Of a stretch of DNA of 64,000 nt, positions 18,944 to 28,818 are shown in pieces. A program made the position numbers and the translations under genes. The stretch comes from Sphingorhabdus sp. 109 (GTDB lineage Bacteria; Pseudomonadota; Alphaproteobacteria; Sphingomonadales; Sphingomonadaceae): positions 582,001 through 646,000 of the forward strand of contig NZ_LR732707.1 of assembly GCF_902506555.1 (NCBI RefSeq). The letters are read 5' to 3'. The notes under the pieces were generated by a model. It had not been told where the DNA came from, made no database searches, and saw only the letters and a program-made list of their open reading frames with translations. Position 1 is the stretch's first letter, and every line of letters starts with the position of its first letter.

Positions 18944-19677
18944 AAATCGCATCGGTAATATTGGGTGCCCTCGTGGCTGTCGGCATCGGAAGTCCCGCCC
19001 TTGCGCAGGTCGATCCCGACATCCAGCTCGGTTCGAAGATACCGGTCCGTCCGGAAAAGCCCGATCCGGTCAGGGATGGTCTGGTCAGGGACCGCTATGT
19101 CAGTTGCGCTTATGGTCCGCACCAGAAGCAGATTGATGGCCTGCTGGTCATCAGCGACCCGTTGACCGTCGATTTCGAGGGCGCTGGGATCGAGGAATCA
19201 AAAATGTTCCGCCAGTGGAATATCCGCGAATGTTTTGTCATGCAGGGCGATGCGGTCCAGAGCTCGATTTCATTTTCTCCGTCGGCTTTCCGCTACATGA
19301 TGCTCGAAGCAGCCTATTTGCGCGCGCATCCCAAAGTGCCGGCCAATCACGAGATATGGGCAGCCAAGCCGCGCGACTATGTGACGAGCGGCGATATGTT
19401 GCCAACGGCAAAGGCTCTGGGGATCATGTCCGACTGTATTGCGAGCCAGGATCCGGTAAATGCAGACAAGCTGCTCCGCACGGCTTCCGGTACGAAAGCC
19501 GAAAAGGATGCGGCCGTCGCTCTGGTTCCAGCCCTGAGCGCCTGCATCGTCGCCGGTCAGCAGCTTCAGCTCAAGCCCGCCAATATCCGCGGCTTTGCAG
19601 CCGACGGAATGTGGCAGCGCTTCGTCGTTGGAGCGCCGTCAGCCGGAGAAAATACTCCGCCAGAGGCGCAGGACTAA
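18940..19677 (+). CDS. Secreted protein of unknown function inside the nuo operon (paralog 1)
   Basis: A 245-residue protein with a signal peptide ([20 protein letters not shown], cleavage after LAQ). The mature part contains two tandem ~75-residue modules, each with a Cys pair: C in [11 protein letters not shown] with C in [10 protein letters not shown], then C in [10 protein letters not shown] with C in [10 protein letters not shown]. Each second Cys is followed by a helix such as [17 protein letters not shown]. The downstream gene is a paralog. The ATG overlaps the nuoF stop (ATGA), so it is translationally coupled to complex I genes. A periplasmic location is predicted; function unknown. 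Confidence 0.75.
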   Translation: MKIASVILGALVAVGIGSPALAQVDPDIQLGSKIPVRPEKPDPVRDGLVRDRYVSCAYGPHQKQIDGLLVISDPLTVDFEGAGIEESKMFRQWNIRECFVMQGDAVQSSISFSPSAFRYMMLEAAYLRAHPKVPANHEIWAAKPRDYVTSGDMLPTAKALGIMSDCIASQDPVNADKLLRTASGTKAEKDAAVALVPALSACIVAGQQLQLKPANIRGFAADGMWQRFVVGAPSAGENTPPEAQD

Positions 19678-19747
19678 TGTTTGGGCTCATCATAAATGTC
19701 ATGGGACATGGCCACCCGATCGGGTCAGCTGTGCTGGAGGCGGCCGC

Positions 19748-20434
19748 GTGAAACCGGTCCTTGCATTCATACTCATGGCCCTGATGGCAATCAACGGGTT
19801 TGGTGACCCGGCTTATGCGCAAACTTCGCAGGCCAGCGAGCGGCAGGCTGTTACGCATTTCTGGAGATATGCCAATTGTGTGGCGAAACATGACCGCCGG
19901 CGCGCAGAGGACATTTTGATTGAAGCGGACAACTCGGACGAAAATGTCAGAATGACAAAGTTGCTCGCCACGAAAAATCGCGGCTGCATCCCGGCGGGAT
20001 CGGAAATGAAATTTTCCGGGTCGCTTTTCAGGGCTGCTTTGTCCGGTGCCTTGCTAAGTCGGAAATACCGCAGTGATGCGGTCGGCGACTATTCTTCTGT
20101 CGAGCCCCTCTACCGGGTCACAACATTAGCCGATGGTACGAGCGATGCGATCGTAAAAGCCATCGCCCTGAAGCAGTTCTCCGAATGTGTTTCCCGGATG
20201 GCTCCAGCCAAGACGCTCGCGCTTTTTGGCACAAAGCCATATTCGAACGACGAGGATGCGGCATTTGCATCCCTGCAAGCCGAAATGAGCCATTGTCTGC
20301 CGGTTTCCGAAGGCCAGCAATTCGGTTTCACCCGTCTAGAATTGCGAACGCTTCTTGCAGAAGTTGCTTATGAACTGGATATGAAATTGGCTCTGGGAAT
20401 GGAAGCCACTGAAACAACCGAGGCGCAAAACTAA
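19748..20434 (+). CDS. Secreted protein of unknown function inside the nuo operon (paralog 2)
   Basis: From a GTG at 19748 the ORF encodes 228 residues with a signal peptide (MKPVLAFILMALMAINGFGD, cleavage near AYAQ). The mature part has the same layout as the preceding gene: two Cys-pair modules (ANCVAKHDRRRAEDILIEA...RGCIPAGSEMKFSGSLFR and FSECVSRMAPAKTLALF...MSHCLPVSEGQQFGFTRLEL). The frame is open back to 19595, but that region lacks a signal peptide and overlaps the previous gene. The stop overlaps the nuoG ATG (TAATG). Function unknown; a tandem duplicate retained in the operon. Confidence 0.72.
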   Translation: MKPVLAFILMALMAINGFGDPAYAQTSQASERQAVTHFWRYANCVAKHDRRRAEDILIEADNSDENVRMTKLLATKNRGCIPAGSEMKFSGSLFRAALSGALLSRKYRSDAVGDYSSVEPLYRVTTLADGTSDAIVKAIALKQFSECVSRMAPAKTLALFGTKPYSNDEDAAFASLQAEMSHCLPVSEGQQFGFTRLELRTLLAEVAYELDMKLALGMEATETTEAQN

Positions 20435-22449
20435 TGCCTAAAGTCACCGTAGATGGCGTTGAAATCGAGGTTCCGCAGGGCGCGACTGTGCTGCAGGCGG
20501 CCGAGCTGGCCGGTAAGGAAATTCCACGTTTCTGTTACCATGAGCGGCTGTCCATCGCCGGCAATTGCCGCATGTGTCTGGTCGAGGTAAAGCCGGGACC
20601 ACCGAAGCCGCAGGCGAGCTGCGCGCTGCCCGCTGCCGAAGGGCAGGAAATCCGCACCGACAGCGAAATGGTCAAGAAGGCGCGCGAAGGGGTGATGGAA
20701 TTTCTCCTGATCAACCATCCGCTCGATTGCCCGATTTGCGACCAGGGCGGCGAATGCGATCTGCAGGACCAGGCCATGGCCTATGGCAAGGGCGGCTCGC
20801 GCTACGAAGAGAATAAGCGCGCGGTGACCGAGAAATATATGGGGCCGATCGTCAAGACTGCGATGACCCGCTGCATCCACTGCACCCGCTGCGTGCGCTT
20901 TGCCGAGGAAGTCGCCGGCGTCGAGGAAATTGGTGCAATTGGCCGAGGCGAGGGGATGGAGATTACCTCCTATCTCGAAGGCGCGGTGCACAGCGAACTC
21001 AGCGGCAATGTTGTCGACCTCTGCCCGGTTGGTGCGCTGACCAGCAAGCCTTACGCTTTTGAAGCGCGTCCCTGGGAATTGACCAAGACGCTCGGCATCG
21101 ACGTGATGGACGGCGTCGGCACCAATATCCGCATCGACAGCCGTGGCCGTGAAGTGCTGCGCGCGCTCCCTCGCGTTAACGATGACGTGAACGAGGAATG
21201 GGCGACCGACAAGACCCGCCACGCGATTGACGGCCTGATGGAGCGCCGTCTCGACAAGCCCTATGTGCGCAAGAACGGCAAGCTGGAAGAAGCGAGCTGG
21301 AACGAAGCCTTTCAGGCAATCGCCGATGTGAAGGCCGGTAGCTCTGTTGCCGCGATCGCCGGCGATCTGGTCGATTGCGAAACCATGTATGCGGCGAAAA
21401 AGCTGCTGAAATCGATGAAATCGGACATGCTGGAAGGCCGCCAGACCGGGCTTTCCTATGACGTGTCCAATCTCGCTGCAGTGAATTTCAATTCTACCAT
21501 CGCCGGTATCGAGGAAGCGGATGTGATCCTGCTGGTCTCGACCAACCCGCGCTGGGAAGCGTCTTTGGTCAACACCCGTATCCGCAAGGCCGTGCGCCAG
21601 CGCGGCGCGAAGGTTTACGGCATCGGGCCGGAAGCAGACCAGACCTATCCGGTCGAATGGCTGGGCGACGATATGGGCTTGCTGGCGAAGCTGCCCAAGG
21701 CGCTTACCGATGCGCTGAAAGGGGCAGAGAAGCCCGCGATCATTCTCGGCGGTGGTGCGCTCAGCGTCGAAGGCGCGCATGGCGCGGCGCTCAAGCTGGC
21801 CAGCAAATATAAGCTGGTCCGCGATGGCTGGAACGGTTTCAACGTCCTGCATATCGGGGCCTCGCGCACCGGCGGGCTCATGCTCGGCTATGCCTATGAC
21901 GGCGGGATCAAGGCGATTGCGGCGAAGCAGCCGAAGCTGGTCTTTGCACTGGGCGCGGATGAAACCGACTTTTCCCAATTCAACAAGAGCTTCAAGGTCT
22001 ATATCGGCCATCATGGCGATGCCGGTGCCCATGCGGCGGATGTCATTCTGCCGGGGGCTGCCTATACCGAGAAAAATGGCACCTATGTCAATCTCGAGGG
22101 CCGTGTGCAGCGTTCGAACAAGGCGATCTTTGCGCCGGGTGACGCGCGCGAGGACTGGAGCATCTTGCGGGCCTTGTCCGATGTGATGGGCAAGACGCTG
22201 CCGTTCGACAGTTTTGAAGAATTGCGCGCCAATATGGCGAAGGACCATCCCGAACTGGCCGCAGAAGGTCTGGTGACGCTCGCATGGTCGCCGCCAACCG
22301 GCTTGCCGGACAAGCCAGCAGGGCAGGGCATCCATCCGGTCAAGGATTTCTACCTGACCAACAGCATCGCCCGCGCCAGCGCGACCATGCAGCGCTGTTC
22401 CGCGGAACTGCTGCACGCCGATGACGAGATTATGGAGGCGGCAGAGTGA
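20434..22449 (+). CDS. nuoG: NADH-quinone oxidoreductase subunit G
   Basis: A 671-residue Fe-S subunit related to molybdopterin oxidoreductases. The N-terminal ferredoxin domain has FCYHERLSIAGNCRMCLVEV. The His-Cys3 and 4Fe-4S motifs are HPLDCPICDQGGECDLQDQ and RCIHCTRCVRFAEEVAGVEE followed by IGAIGRGEGMEI. The C-terminal ~450 residues are the molybdopterin-like fold (EVLRALPRVNDDVNEEW, GRVQRSNKAIF-type region). Start ATG overlaps the stop of the secreted paralog. A palindromic repeat follows before nuoH. Confidence 0.95.
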   Translation: MPKVTVDGVEIEVPQGATVLQAAELAGKEIPRFCYHERLSIAGNCRMCLVEVKPGPPKPQASCALPAAEGQEIRTDSEMVKKAREGVMEFLLINHPLDCPICDQGGECDLQDQAMAYGKGGSRYEENKRAVTEKYMGPIVKTAMTRCIHCTRCVRFAEEVAGVEEIGAIGRGEGMEITSYLEGAVHSELSGNVVDLCPVGALTSKPYAFEARPWELTKTLGIDVMDGVGTNIRIDSRGREVLRALPRVNDDVNEEWATDKTRHAIDGLMERRLDKPYVRKNGKLEEASWNEAFQAIADVKAGSSVAAIAGDLVDCETMYAAKKLLKSMKSDMLEGRQTGLSYDVSNLAAVNFNSTIAGIEEADVILLVSTNPRWEASLVNTRIRKAVRQRGAKVYGIGPEADQTYPVEWLGDDMGLLAKLPKALTDALKGAEKPAIILGGGALSVEGAHGAALKLASKYKLVRDGWNGFNVLHIGASRTGGLMLGYAYDGGIKAIAAKQPKLVFALGADETDFSQFNKSFKVYIGHHGDAGAHAADVILPGAAYTEKNGTYVNLEGRVQRSNKAIFAPGDAREDWSILRALSDVMGKTLPFDSFEELRANMAKDHPELAAEGLVTLAWSPPTGLPDKPAGQGIHPVKDFYLTNSIARASATMQRCSAELLHADDEIMEAAE

Positions 22450-22463
22450 ATAATGTGACTGCC

Positions 22464-22601
22464 ATTTTTCCTCCTTGTGCGAAGCACGGGGAGGGGGATC
22501 ATCCGCAGGATGGTGGAGGGGCACCGCGCCACCTCACTGCGTTCGGCCCCTCCGCCACGCCTTCGGCGCGCCACCTCCCCAAAGCGGCGCTTCAGGGAGG
22601 A
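22464..22601 (+). repeat. nuo palindromic repeat, copy 2 (nuoG-nuoH)
   Basis: The element reads TCCTCCTTGTGCGAAGCACG at its left end, then GGGGAGG, the hairpin ATCATCCgcaGGATGGT, GGAGGGG, and on the right CCCCTCCGCCACGCC, CGCGCCACCTCCCCAAAGC and TTCAGGGAGG. It shares these blocks in the same order with the copies at 17374 and 24200. GGGAGG ends 8-9 nt before the nuoH ATG and is its Shine-Dalgarno. Confidence 0.85.
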
Positions 22602-22609
22602 AATATTAG

Positions 22610-23668
22610 ATGACCGAATTTCTCCAATCCACATTTCTTGGCGCTGAGCTCGGCTGGTTCGTGGCCACGCTGGCGTTGATCCTGCTGATCGCGCTGCCGC
22701 TGATGCTGGCTGTCGCGATGATCATCTATGTCGACCGCAAGGTCTGGGCAGCAATGGCGTTGCGGCGTGGTCCCAATGTGGTCGGGCCCTTTGGCTTGCT
22801 GCAATCATTTGCCGATGGTCTGAAAGTGTTCCTGCAGGAAACGATTATTCCGTCGAGCGCCAACAAGGGCCTGTTCCTGCTGGCGCCGATCATCACCTTT
22901 ACCGTGGCCCTGCTGGCCTGGGCGGTGATCCCGTTTGGCGATGGCATGGTGCTGGCCAATATCAATATCGGCCTGCTCTATATTCTCGCGATCAGTTCGC
23001 TCGGCGTCTACGGCGTGGTTATAGCCGGTTGGGCGAGTAACTCGAAATATCCGTTTTTCTCCGCCATGCGCGCCGCCGCGCAGATGATTTCCTATGAAGT
23101 CTCGATCGGCTTCATCCTGATCTCGGTGGTATTGTTCGCGGGGACATTCAATCTTTCCGATATTGTGCTTTCGCAGGAAGGCCATATATTCGGTCTCGTT
23201 AATGCCTATGGCCTGAACCCGCTCTTGTTCCCGATGGCGGTAGTATTCCTGATCGCCTCGATGGCGGAAACCGCGCGGCATCCCTTTGACCTGACCGAAG
23301 CGGAGAGCGAGCTGGTCGCCGGTTACCAGACCGAATATAGCTCGATGAGTTTCGCCCTGTTCTGGCTGGGTGAATATGCCAATATCCTGCTGATGTGCGC
23401 GCTCAACGCGATCCTCTTCTGGGGTGGCTGGTTGCCGCCGCTTGATGTCGACTGGATTCCGTGGTTCGATATTCCGGGTATCGTCTGGCTGTTCGGCAAG
23501 ATGTTCTTTTTCTTCTTCATCTTCAGCTGGGTGATGGCGACGGTCCCGCGCTACCGCTATGACCAGCTGATGCGTCTGGGCTGGAAGATATTCCTGCCGC
23601 TTAGCCTGCTCTGGGTGTTCCTGGTCAGCGGCTATGTGATGATTGACAAGTTTGGATTGCCGCTATGA
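22610..23668 (+). CDS. nuoH: NADH-quinone oxidoreductase subunit H
   Basis: A 352-residue membrane subunit with eight or so helices that forms the quinone entry channel. Signatures: [20 protein letters not shown] and [19 protein letters not shown] near the N-terminus, ISYEVSIGF, and the acidic loop [16 protein letters not shown]-type sequence (here [20 protein letters not shown]). [18 protein letters not shown] precedes the last helix. Its ribosome site is the end of the repeat. The stop overlaps nuoI (ATGA). Confidence 0.96.
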   Translation: MTEFLQSTFLGAELGWFVATLALILLIALPLMLAVAMIIYVDRKVWAAMALRRGPNVVGPFGLLQSFADGLKVFLQETIIPSSANKGLFLLAPIITFTVALLAWAVIPFGDGMVLANINIGLLYILAISSLGVYGVVIAGWASNSKYPFFSAMRAAAQMISYEVSIGFILISVVLFAGTFNLSDIVLSQEGHIFGLVNAYGLNPLLFPMAVVFLIASMAETARHPFDLTEAESELVAGYQTEYSSMSFALFWLGEYANILLMCALNAILFWGGWLPPLDVDWIPWFDIPGIVWLFGKMFFFFFIFSWVMATVPRYRYDQLMRLGWKIFLPLSLLWVFLVSGYVMIDKFGLPL

Positions 23669-24150
23669 GTATTGCACAAACCATCAAGGCCTTCACGCTT
23701 TGGGAATTTATCGGCGCGCATTTGCTGACGCTGAAATATTTCTTCAAGGCGAAGAAGACGATCAACTATCCCTATGAAAAGAACCCGATTTCGCCGCGGT
23801 TCCGGGGGGAGCATGCGCTGCGTCGCTATCCCAATGGCGAGGAACGCTGCATCGCCTGCAAGCTGTGCGAAGCGGTCTGCCCGGCGCAGGCGATCACGAT
23901 CGAGGCCGAACCGCGCGAAGACGGTTCGCGCCGGACCACGCGCTATGACATTGACATGACCAAGTGCATCTACTGCGGTTTCTGTCAGGAAGCCTGTCCG
24001 GTCGATGCGATCGTCGAGGGGCCGAATTTCGAATATGCAACGGAAACGCGTGAAGAGTTGATTTACGACAAGTCGAAGCTGCTCGAAAACGGCGATAAAT
24101 GGGAGCGGGCAATCGCGGCAAACCTTGCCGCCGATGCGCCCTATCGGTAA
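23665..24150 (+). CDS. nuoI: NADH-quinone oxidoreductase subunit I
   Basis: A 161-residue ferredoxin-like subunit with clusters N6a and N6b. The two 4Fe-4S motifs are [18 protein letters not shown] and [20 protein letters not shown], followed by the conserved [17 protein letters not shown]. The N-terminal amphipathic helix ([20 protein letters not shown]) docks on the membrane arm. A palindromic repeat separates it from nuoJ by 211 nt. Confidence 0.96.
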   Translation: MSIAQTIKAFTLWEFIGAHLLTLKYFFKAKKTINYPYEKNPISPRFRGEHALRRYPNGEERCIACKLCEAVCPAQAITIEAEPREDGSRRTTRYDIDMTKCIYCGFCQEACPVDAIVEGPNFEYATETREELIYDKSKLLENGDKWERAIAANLAADAPYR

Positions 24151-24199
24151 TGGGCGCTGTGATGATTGAGATGGGGGCATTTTTGCAAAATTGCGCTGT

Positions 24200-24355
24200 A
24201 TGTTTCTTCCCGATGCGTAGCATGGGGAGGGGGACCAACCGCAGGTTGGTGGAGGGGGCGAGTGCGCAGCGCTCGCTTCGTTCGCGGCCCCTCCGTCACG
24301 CCTTCGCCAAGGCTTCGGCGCGCCACCTCCCCAAAGCTTCGTTTCAGGGAGGAAG
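24200..24355 (+). repeat. nuo palindromic repeat, copy 3 (nuoI-nuoJ)
   Basis: It holds the same block order as copies 1 and 2: CTTCCCGATGCGTAGCATGG then GGAGG, the hairpin CCAACCgcaGGTTGGT, GGAGGGGGCG, CCCCTCCGTCACGCCTTCG, CGCGCCACCTCCCCAAAGCT and TTTCAGGGAGG. An extra CCAAGGCTTCG makes it a little longer. GGGAGG ends about 10 nt before the nuoJ ATG. Confidence 0.85.
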
Positions 24356-24361
24356 TGTATA

Positions 24362-24973
24362 ATGCAAATATTCGCTTTCTATCTCTTCGCATCCATCGTG
24401 CTTGCCAGTGGTGCCCTGTGCATTTTCTCGCGCAACCCGGTGCATAGCGTCTTGTGGCTGATCCTGGCCTTCTTCAATGCGGCGGGACTGATGCTGCTGG
24501 TCGGCGCGGAGTTTATCGCGGCGCTGCTGGTCATCGTCTATGTCGGTGCGGTCGCGGTATTGTTCCTGTTTGTCGTGATGATGCTCGACATTGATTTTGC
24601 CGAATTGCGCGCCGGGTTCATGAAAAACCTGCCGCTCGGTCTGTTGCTCGCGCTGGTGCTGGTGGTCGAGATTATCTTTGGTGTCGGTACCTGGCAGTCT
24701 GCGGGCATGGGCGAGGCCACCGCTGCGGTCGGCCTGCCCGAAGGCGCGCCGTCGAATATCGAGCAGCTCGGCGCCTTGCTGTACAGCAAATATGTCTTCC
24801 TGTTCGAGGCCGCGGGCATGATCCTGCTGGTCGCGATGGTCGGTGCAATCGTGCTGACCCTGCGAACCCGTGGCGGCGTGCGCAAGCAGAATGTCGCCGA
24901 TCAGGTCGCCCGGCGTCCCGAAGACGCGACCCGCAACACACAGCCAGAAGTTGGCAAGGGAGTGGAATTGTGA
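24362..24973 (+). CDS. nuoJ: NADH-quinone oxidoreductase subunit J
   Basis: A 203-residue membrane subunit with five helices. Typical segments are [40 protein letters not shown], and the pi-bulge helix [19 protein letters not shown] with DIDF after it. The helix [20 protein letters not shown] is also typical. The C-terminal ~30 residues are polar. The stop overlaps nuoK, which starts GTG at 24970. Confidence 0.95.
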   Translation: MQIFAFYLFASIVLASGALCIFSRNPVHSVLWLILAFFNAAGLMLLVGAEFIAALLVIVYVGAVAVLFLFVVMMLDIDFAELRAGFMKNLPLGLLLALVLVVEIIFGVGTWQSAGMGEATAAVGLPEGAPSNIEQLGALLYSKYVFLFEAAGMILLVAMVGAIVLTLRTRGGVRKQNVADQVARRPEDATRNTQPEVGKGVEL

Positions 24974-25275
24974 TCGGCATTGAACATTATCTCGTTGTCA
25001 GCTCGATCCTGTTCGTGATGGGCATGCTCGGCATCTTTCTCAATCGCAAGAATGTCATCATCATCCTGATGGCGATCGAACTGATCCTGCTCGCGGTGAA
25101 CCTCAACTTTGTCGCGTTCAGCGCCTTTCTCGGCGATATGACCGGGCAGATTTTCGCCATGTTCATCCTGACCGTGGCGGCAGGCGAGGCCGCTATCGGG
25201 CTGGCCATTCTCGTGATCTATTTCCGTCAGCGCGGCACGATTGCCGTCGATGATGTCAACCGGATGAAGGGATAA
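24970..25275 (+). CDS. nuoK: NADH-quinone oxidoreductase subunit K
   Basis: A 101-residue, three-helix membrane subunit. The conserved helices include [20 protein letters not shown], the Glu-containing [20 protein letters not shown] (proton-path Glu), and [20 protein letters not shown] with the second Glu. Start GTG overlaps the nuoJ stop by 4 nt. Confidence 0.96.
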   Translation: MIGIEHYLVVSSILFVMGMLGIFLNRKNVIIILMAIELILLAVNLNFVAFSAFLGDMTGQIFAMFILTVAAGEAAIGLAILVIYFRQRGTIAVDDVNRMKG

Positions 25276-25279
25276 GACC

Positions 25280-27280
25280 TTGGCTATCCAGCTAATCGTA
25301 TTCCTGCCGCTGCTGGCAGCAATCGTCGCCGGTTTCGGCAATCGTATCATCGGCAATGTGCCGGCCAAGATCGTCACCACCGGCGCGCTGTTCGCGTCCT
25401 GTGCGCTGAGTTGGCCGATCTTTCTAGGCTTTCTGGGCGGATCCAGCACCGCCGAGGTCGTGCCGGTCCTGACCTGGCTGATTTCCGGGGACCTGCAATT
25501 TGACTGGGCGCTGCGCGTCGACACGCTGACCGCCGTGATGCTGGTGGTGGTGACCACCGTGTCCGCGCTCGTGCATCTCTATAGCTGGGGCTATATGGAC
25601 GAAGATCCGGACCAGCCACGTTTCTTCGCCTATCTGTCGCTCTTCACTTTCGCCATGCTGATGCTGGTGACCGCCGACAATCTGGTCCAGATGTTCTTTG
25701 GCTGGGAAGGCGTGGGACTGGCCTCCTATCTGCTGATCGGCTTCTGGTTCAAGAAACCGAGCGCCAATGCGGCTGCAATCAAGGCTTTTGTCGTCAACCG
25801 CGTTGGCGACCTCGGGTTCATGCTCGGTATTTTCGCGACATTTCTGGTCTTCGGAACGGTCTCGATCCCCGAAATCCTCGAAGCCGCTCCGGGAATGGCC
25901 GGATCCACGATCACCTTTGCCGGTATGCGTCTCGATACGATGACGATCATCTGCCTGCTATTGTTTGTTGGCGCGATGGGCAAATCCGCGCAGCTCGGTC
26001 TGCACACCTGGTTGCCGGACGCGATGGAAGGGCCGACCCCGGTGTCGGCGCTGATCCACGCGGCCACGATGGTGACCGCAGGTGTGTTCATGGTCTGCCG
26101 CCTGTCGCCGATGTTCGAAACCAGCGACGTCGCGCTGACTGTCGTGACGGTTGTCGGGGCCTGTACGGCGATATTCGCCGCGACCGTCGGTCTGGTCCAG
26201 CATGATATCAAGCGGGTGATCGCTTATTCCACCTGTTCGCAGCTCGGCTATATGTTCTTTGCCGCCGGCGTTGGTGCCTATAATGTGGCGATGTTCCACC
26301 TGTTCACCCACGCCTTCTTCAAGGCTTTGCTGTTCCTCGGCGCCGGTTCGGTGATCCACGCGATGCACCACGAGCAGGACATGCGCTATTACGGCGGCCT
26401 GCGGAAAGAAATCCCGCTGACCTTCTGGGCGATGATGGCCGGTACGCTGGCGATCACCGGTGTCGGTATCTACTGGCTGCACGCGGGCTTTGCCGGCTTC
26501 CACTCCAAGGACGCGATTATCGAGGCGGCCTTCGCCTCGGGCAGCGAAACCGGCCAGTTCGCCTTCTTCATCGGCGTGCTCGCCGCCTTGCTGACCAGCT
26601 TCTACAGCTGGCGCCTGATGTTCCTGACCTTCTGGGGCAAGCCGCGCTGGATCCAGTCCGAGCATATCCAGCACAGCGTTCACAAGACGCCGGAAGAGGC
26701 TGGTGCTGACCAGACCGGTGGCTATCACCCGCATGAAAGTCCGTTATCTATGCTGATTCCTCTCGGCGTTCTCTCCATCGGTGCTGTTTTTGCCGGCTTT
26801 GTGTTCAGCCATGCCTTTATCGACGATGGCGCGTTCTGGAACGGATCCATTGCCTATGACGCCGGCCTGATGCACGCGATGCACGAAGTGCCGCTGTGGG
26901 TGAAATTGTCCGCGACCGTGGCCATGCTGACCGGTCTCGCAACCGCTTATTTCATGTATTTCCGGGGTACAGACCGTCCGGCAAGACTGGCTGCGACCTT
27001 CAGTCCGCTATACAATTTCTTCTTCAACAAATGGTATTTTGACGAGTTGTACAATCTGATCTTCATCCGCCCCGCATTCTGGCTGGGCCGGAAATTCTGG
27101 AAGACCGGGGACGAAGGCACGATCGATCGCTTCGGTCCCAACGGGATCGCATCGGTGATCGCCAGTGGCTCCGGCGTGATGAAACGCTTCCAGAGCGGCT
27201 ATCTCTATAGCTATGCGCTCGTCATGCTGCTGGGTCTGGCGGCTGCAGCGACCTGGGTCATCATGCGGGGAGCCAGCTAA
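25280..27280 (+). CDS. nuoL: NADH-quinone oxidoreductase subunit L
   Basis: A 666-residue antiporter-like proton-pumping subunit with about 16 helices and the long lateral helix near the C-terminus. Recognisable segments: [39 protein letters not shown] followed by [20 protein letters not shown], and [19 protein letters not shown] with the conserved Lys. The start is a TTG at 25280; AAGGG lies ~9 nt upstream. The stop overlaps nuoM by one base (TAATG). Confidence 0.95.
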   Translation: MAIQLIVFLPLLAAIVAGFGNRIIGNVPAKIVTTGALFASCALSWPIFLGFLGGSSTAEVVPVLTWLISGDLQFDWALRVDTLTAVMLVVVTTVSALVHLYSWGYMDEDPDQPRFFAYLSLFTFAMLMLVTADNLVQMFFGWEGVGLASYLLIGFWFKKPSANAAAIKAFVVNRVGDLGFMLGIFATFLVFGTVSIPEILEAAPGMAGSTITFAGMRLDTMTIICLLLFVGAMGKSAQLGLHTWLPDAMEGPTPVSALIHAATMVTAGVFMVCRLSPMFETSDVALTVVTVVGACTAIFAATVGLVQHDIKRVIAYSTCSQLGYMFFAAGVGAYNVAMFHLFTHAFFKALLFLGAGSVIHAMHHEQDMRYYGGLRKEIPLTFWAMMAGTLAITGVGIYWLHAGFAGFHSKDAIIEAAFASGSETGQFAFFIGVLAALLTSFYSWRLMFLTFWGKPRWIQSEHIQHSVHKTPEEAGADQTGGYHPHESPLSMLIPLGVLSIGAVFAGFVFSHAFIDDGAFWNGSIAYDAGLMHAMHEVPLWVKLSATVAMLTGLATAYFMYFRGTDRPARLAATFSPLYNFFFNKWYFDELYNLIFIRPAFWLGRKFWKTGDEGTIDRFGPNGIASVIASGSGVMKRFQSGYLYSYALVMLLGLAAAATWVIMRGAS

Positions 27281-28818
27281 TGAACCAGCTTGACTTTCCT
27301 ATCCTGTCGCTGATGATGGGCCTGCCGATGCTGGCAGCGATTATCTGTCTGTTCCTCAATGCACAGGCGGCGCGCTGGCTGGCGCTGGTGACGACGCTGG
27401 TGCTGTTTGGCCTCGGCGTGGTGCTTTGGGCCAATTATGATATTGGTGGCCCGCAGTGGCAATATGTCGAGCGATCCGATCTGTTCGGCAATTTTGCCTG
27501 GGCCCTGGGTATCGACGGCATCTCGATGATGCTGATCATGCTCACGGTCTTCCTGATGCCGATCTGTATCGGCGCTAGTTGGGAATCGATCCAGACGCGG
27601 GTCGGCGAATATATGGCAGCCTTCCTGTTCATGGAGGTGCTGATGATCGGTGTCTTTGCGGCGCAGGATATCTTCCTCTTCTACATCCTTTTCGAAGCGG
27701 GCCTGATCCCGATGTATCTGATTATCGGTATATGGGGCGGCGCGAACCGGATTTACGCCAGCTATAAATTCTTCCTCTACACCTTGCTCGGATCGGTGGT
27801 GATGCTGATCGCGATGCTGTGGATGGTGCAGGATGCCGGCACCAGCGACATTCCGACCCTGCTCAACTATGATTTTGCGCCGGAGGCACAGACATGGCTG
27901 TGGCTGGCCTTCTTCGCCAGCTTCGCGGTGAAGATGCCGATGTGGCCGGTCCACACCTGGCTGCCCGACGCGCACGTTCAGGCGCCGACCGCCGGTTCGG
28001 TGATTCTGGCAGGCGTATTGCTGAAAATGGGTGGTTATGGCTTCCTGCGCTTCTCGCTGCCGATGTTCCCCGAAGCGTCCGAGCAGTTCATCTGGCTGGT
28101 CTTCGGCCTGTCGATGGTGGCCGTGGTCTACACGTCTCTCGTGGCGCTGGTGCAGCAGGATATGAAAAAGCTGATCGCTTATTCGTCGGTTGCCCATATG
28201 GCGATTGTTACGCTCGGCCTGTTCGCCTTCAACCGTCAGGGTATCGAGGGCGCGGTCGTCGTGATGCTCAGCCACGGTCTGGTATCCGGCGCACTCTTCC
28301 TCTGTGTCGGCGTTATCTACGACCGGCTGCATACGCGTGAAATCGATCGCTACGGCGGGTTGGCGATCAACATGCCGAAATATGCCATTCTATTCATGCT
28401 GTTCACCATGGCCTCTATCGGTCTGCCGGGCACCAGCGGTTTCGTCGGCGAATTTCTCTCGCTGGTCGGCCTGTACAAGGTTAACAGCTGGGTGACGCTG
28501 GTCGCCACGACGGGGATCATCCTCGGCGCCGGCTATATGCTCTATCTCTATCGCCGGGTGGCGTTCGGGGAGCTTGTCCACGAGGACGTAAAAGCCATGC
28601 CGGATCTTTCCGCACGGGAAATGGCGCTGCTCGCGCCGATCGCCGCTGCGGTAATGTGGATGGGTGTCTATCCCGAAAGCTTCATGGCGCCGATCCGCGG
28701 TGATGTTGGCGCGCTGGTTGCGCGTATCGATCGCGCGGCTCCGGAAGGCGATGCGCATCTTAAAATGGGAGAGGCCAAGGCCGTGACCCAGGACGAAGTT
28801 CATGGGGAGGCCCACTGA
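27280..28818 (+). CDS. nuoM: NADH-quinone oxidoreductase subunit M
   Basis: A 512-residue antiporter-like subunit. Segments: [20 protein letters not shown] with the key Glu, [20 protein letters not shown] then [20 protein letters not shown], and [20 protein letters not shown]. The length is normal. ATG overlaps the nuoL stop and its own stop overlaps nuoN. Confidence 0.96.
   Translation: MNQLDFPILSLMMGLPMLAAIICLFLNAQAARWLALVTTLVLFGLGVVLWANYDIGGPQWQYVERSDLFGNFAWALGIDGISMMLIMLTVFLMPICIGASWESIQTRVGEYMAAFLFMEVLMIGVFAAQDIFLFYILFEAGLIPMYLIIGIWGGANRIYASYKFFLYTLLGSVVMLIAMLWMVQDAGTSDIPTLLNYDFAPEAQTWLWLAFFASFAVKMPMWPVHTWLPDAHVQAPTAGSVILAGVLLKMGGYGFLRFSLPMFPEASEQFIWLVFGLSMVAVVYTSLVALVQQDMKKLIAYSSVAHMAIVTLGLFAFNRQGIEGAVVVMLSHGLVSGALFLCVGVIYDRLHTREIDRYGGLAINMPKYAILFMLFTMASIGLPGTSGFVGEFLSLVGLYKVNSWVTLVATTGIILGAGYMLYLYRRVAFGELVHEDVKAMPDLSAREMALLAPIAAAVMWMGVYPESFMAPIRGDVGALVARIDRAAPEGDAHLKMGEAKAVTQDEVHGEAH

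Noticed and set aside
20431-22524. A 697-residue open frame on the minus strand opposite nuoG
   Set aside because: It mirrors the conserved nuoG sequence, has no signal or domain pattern, and is explained by G+C-rich codon use on the other strand.
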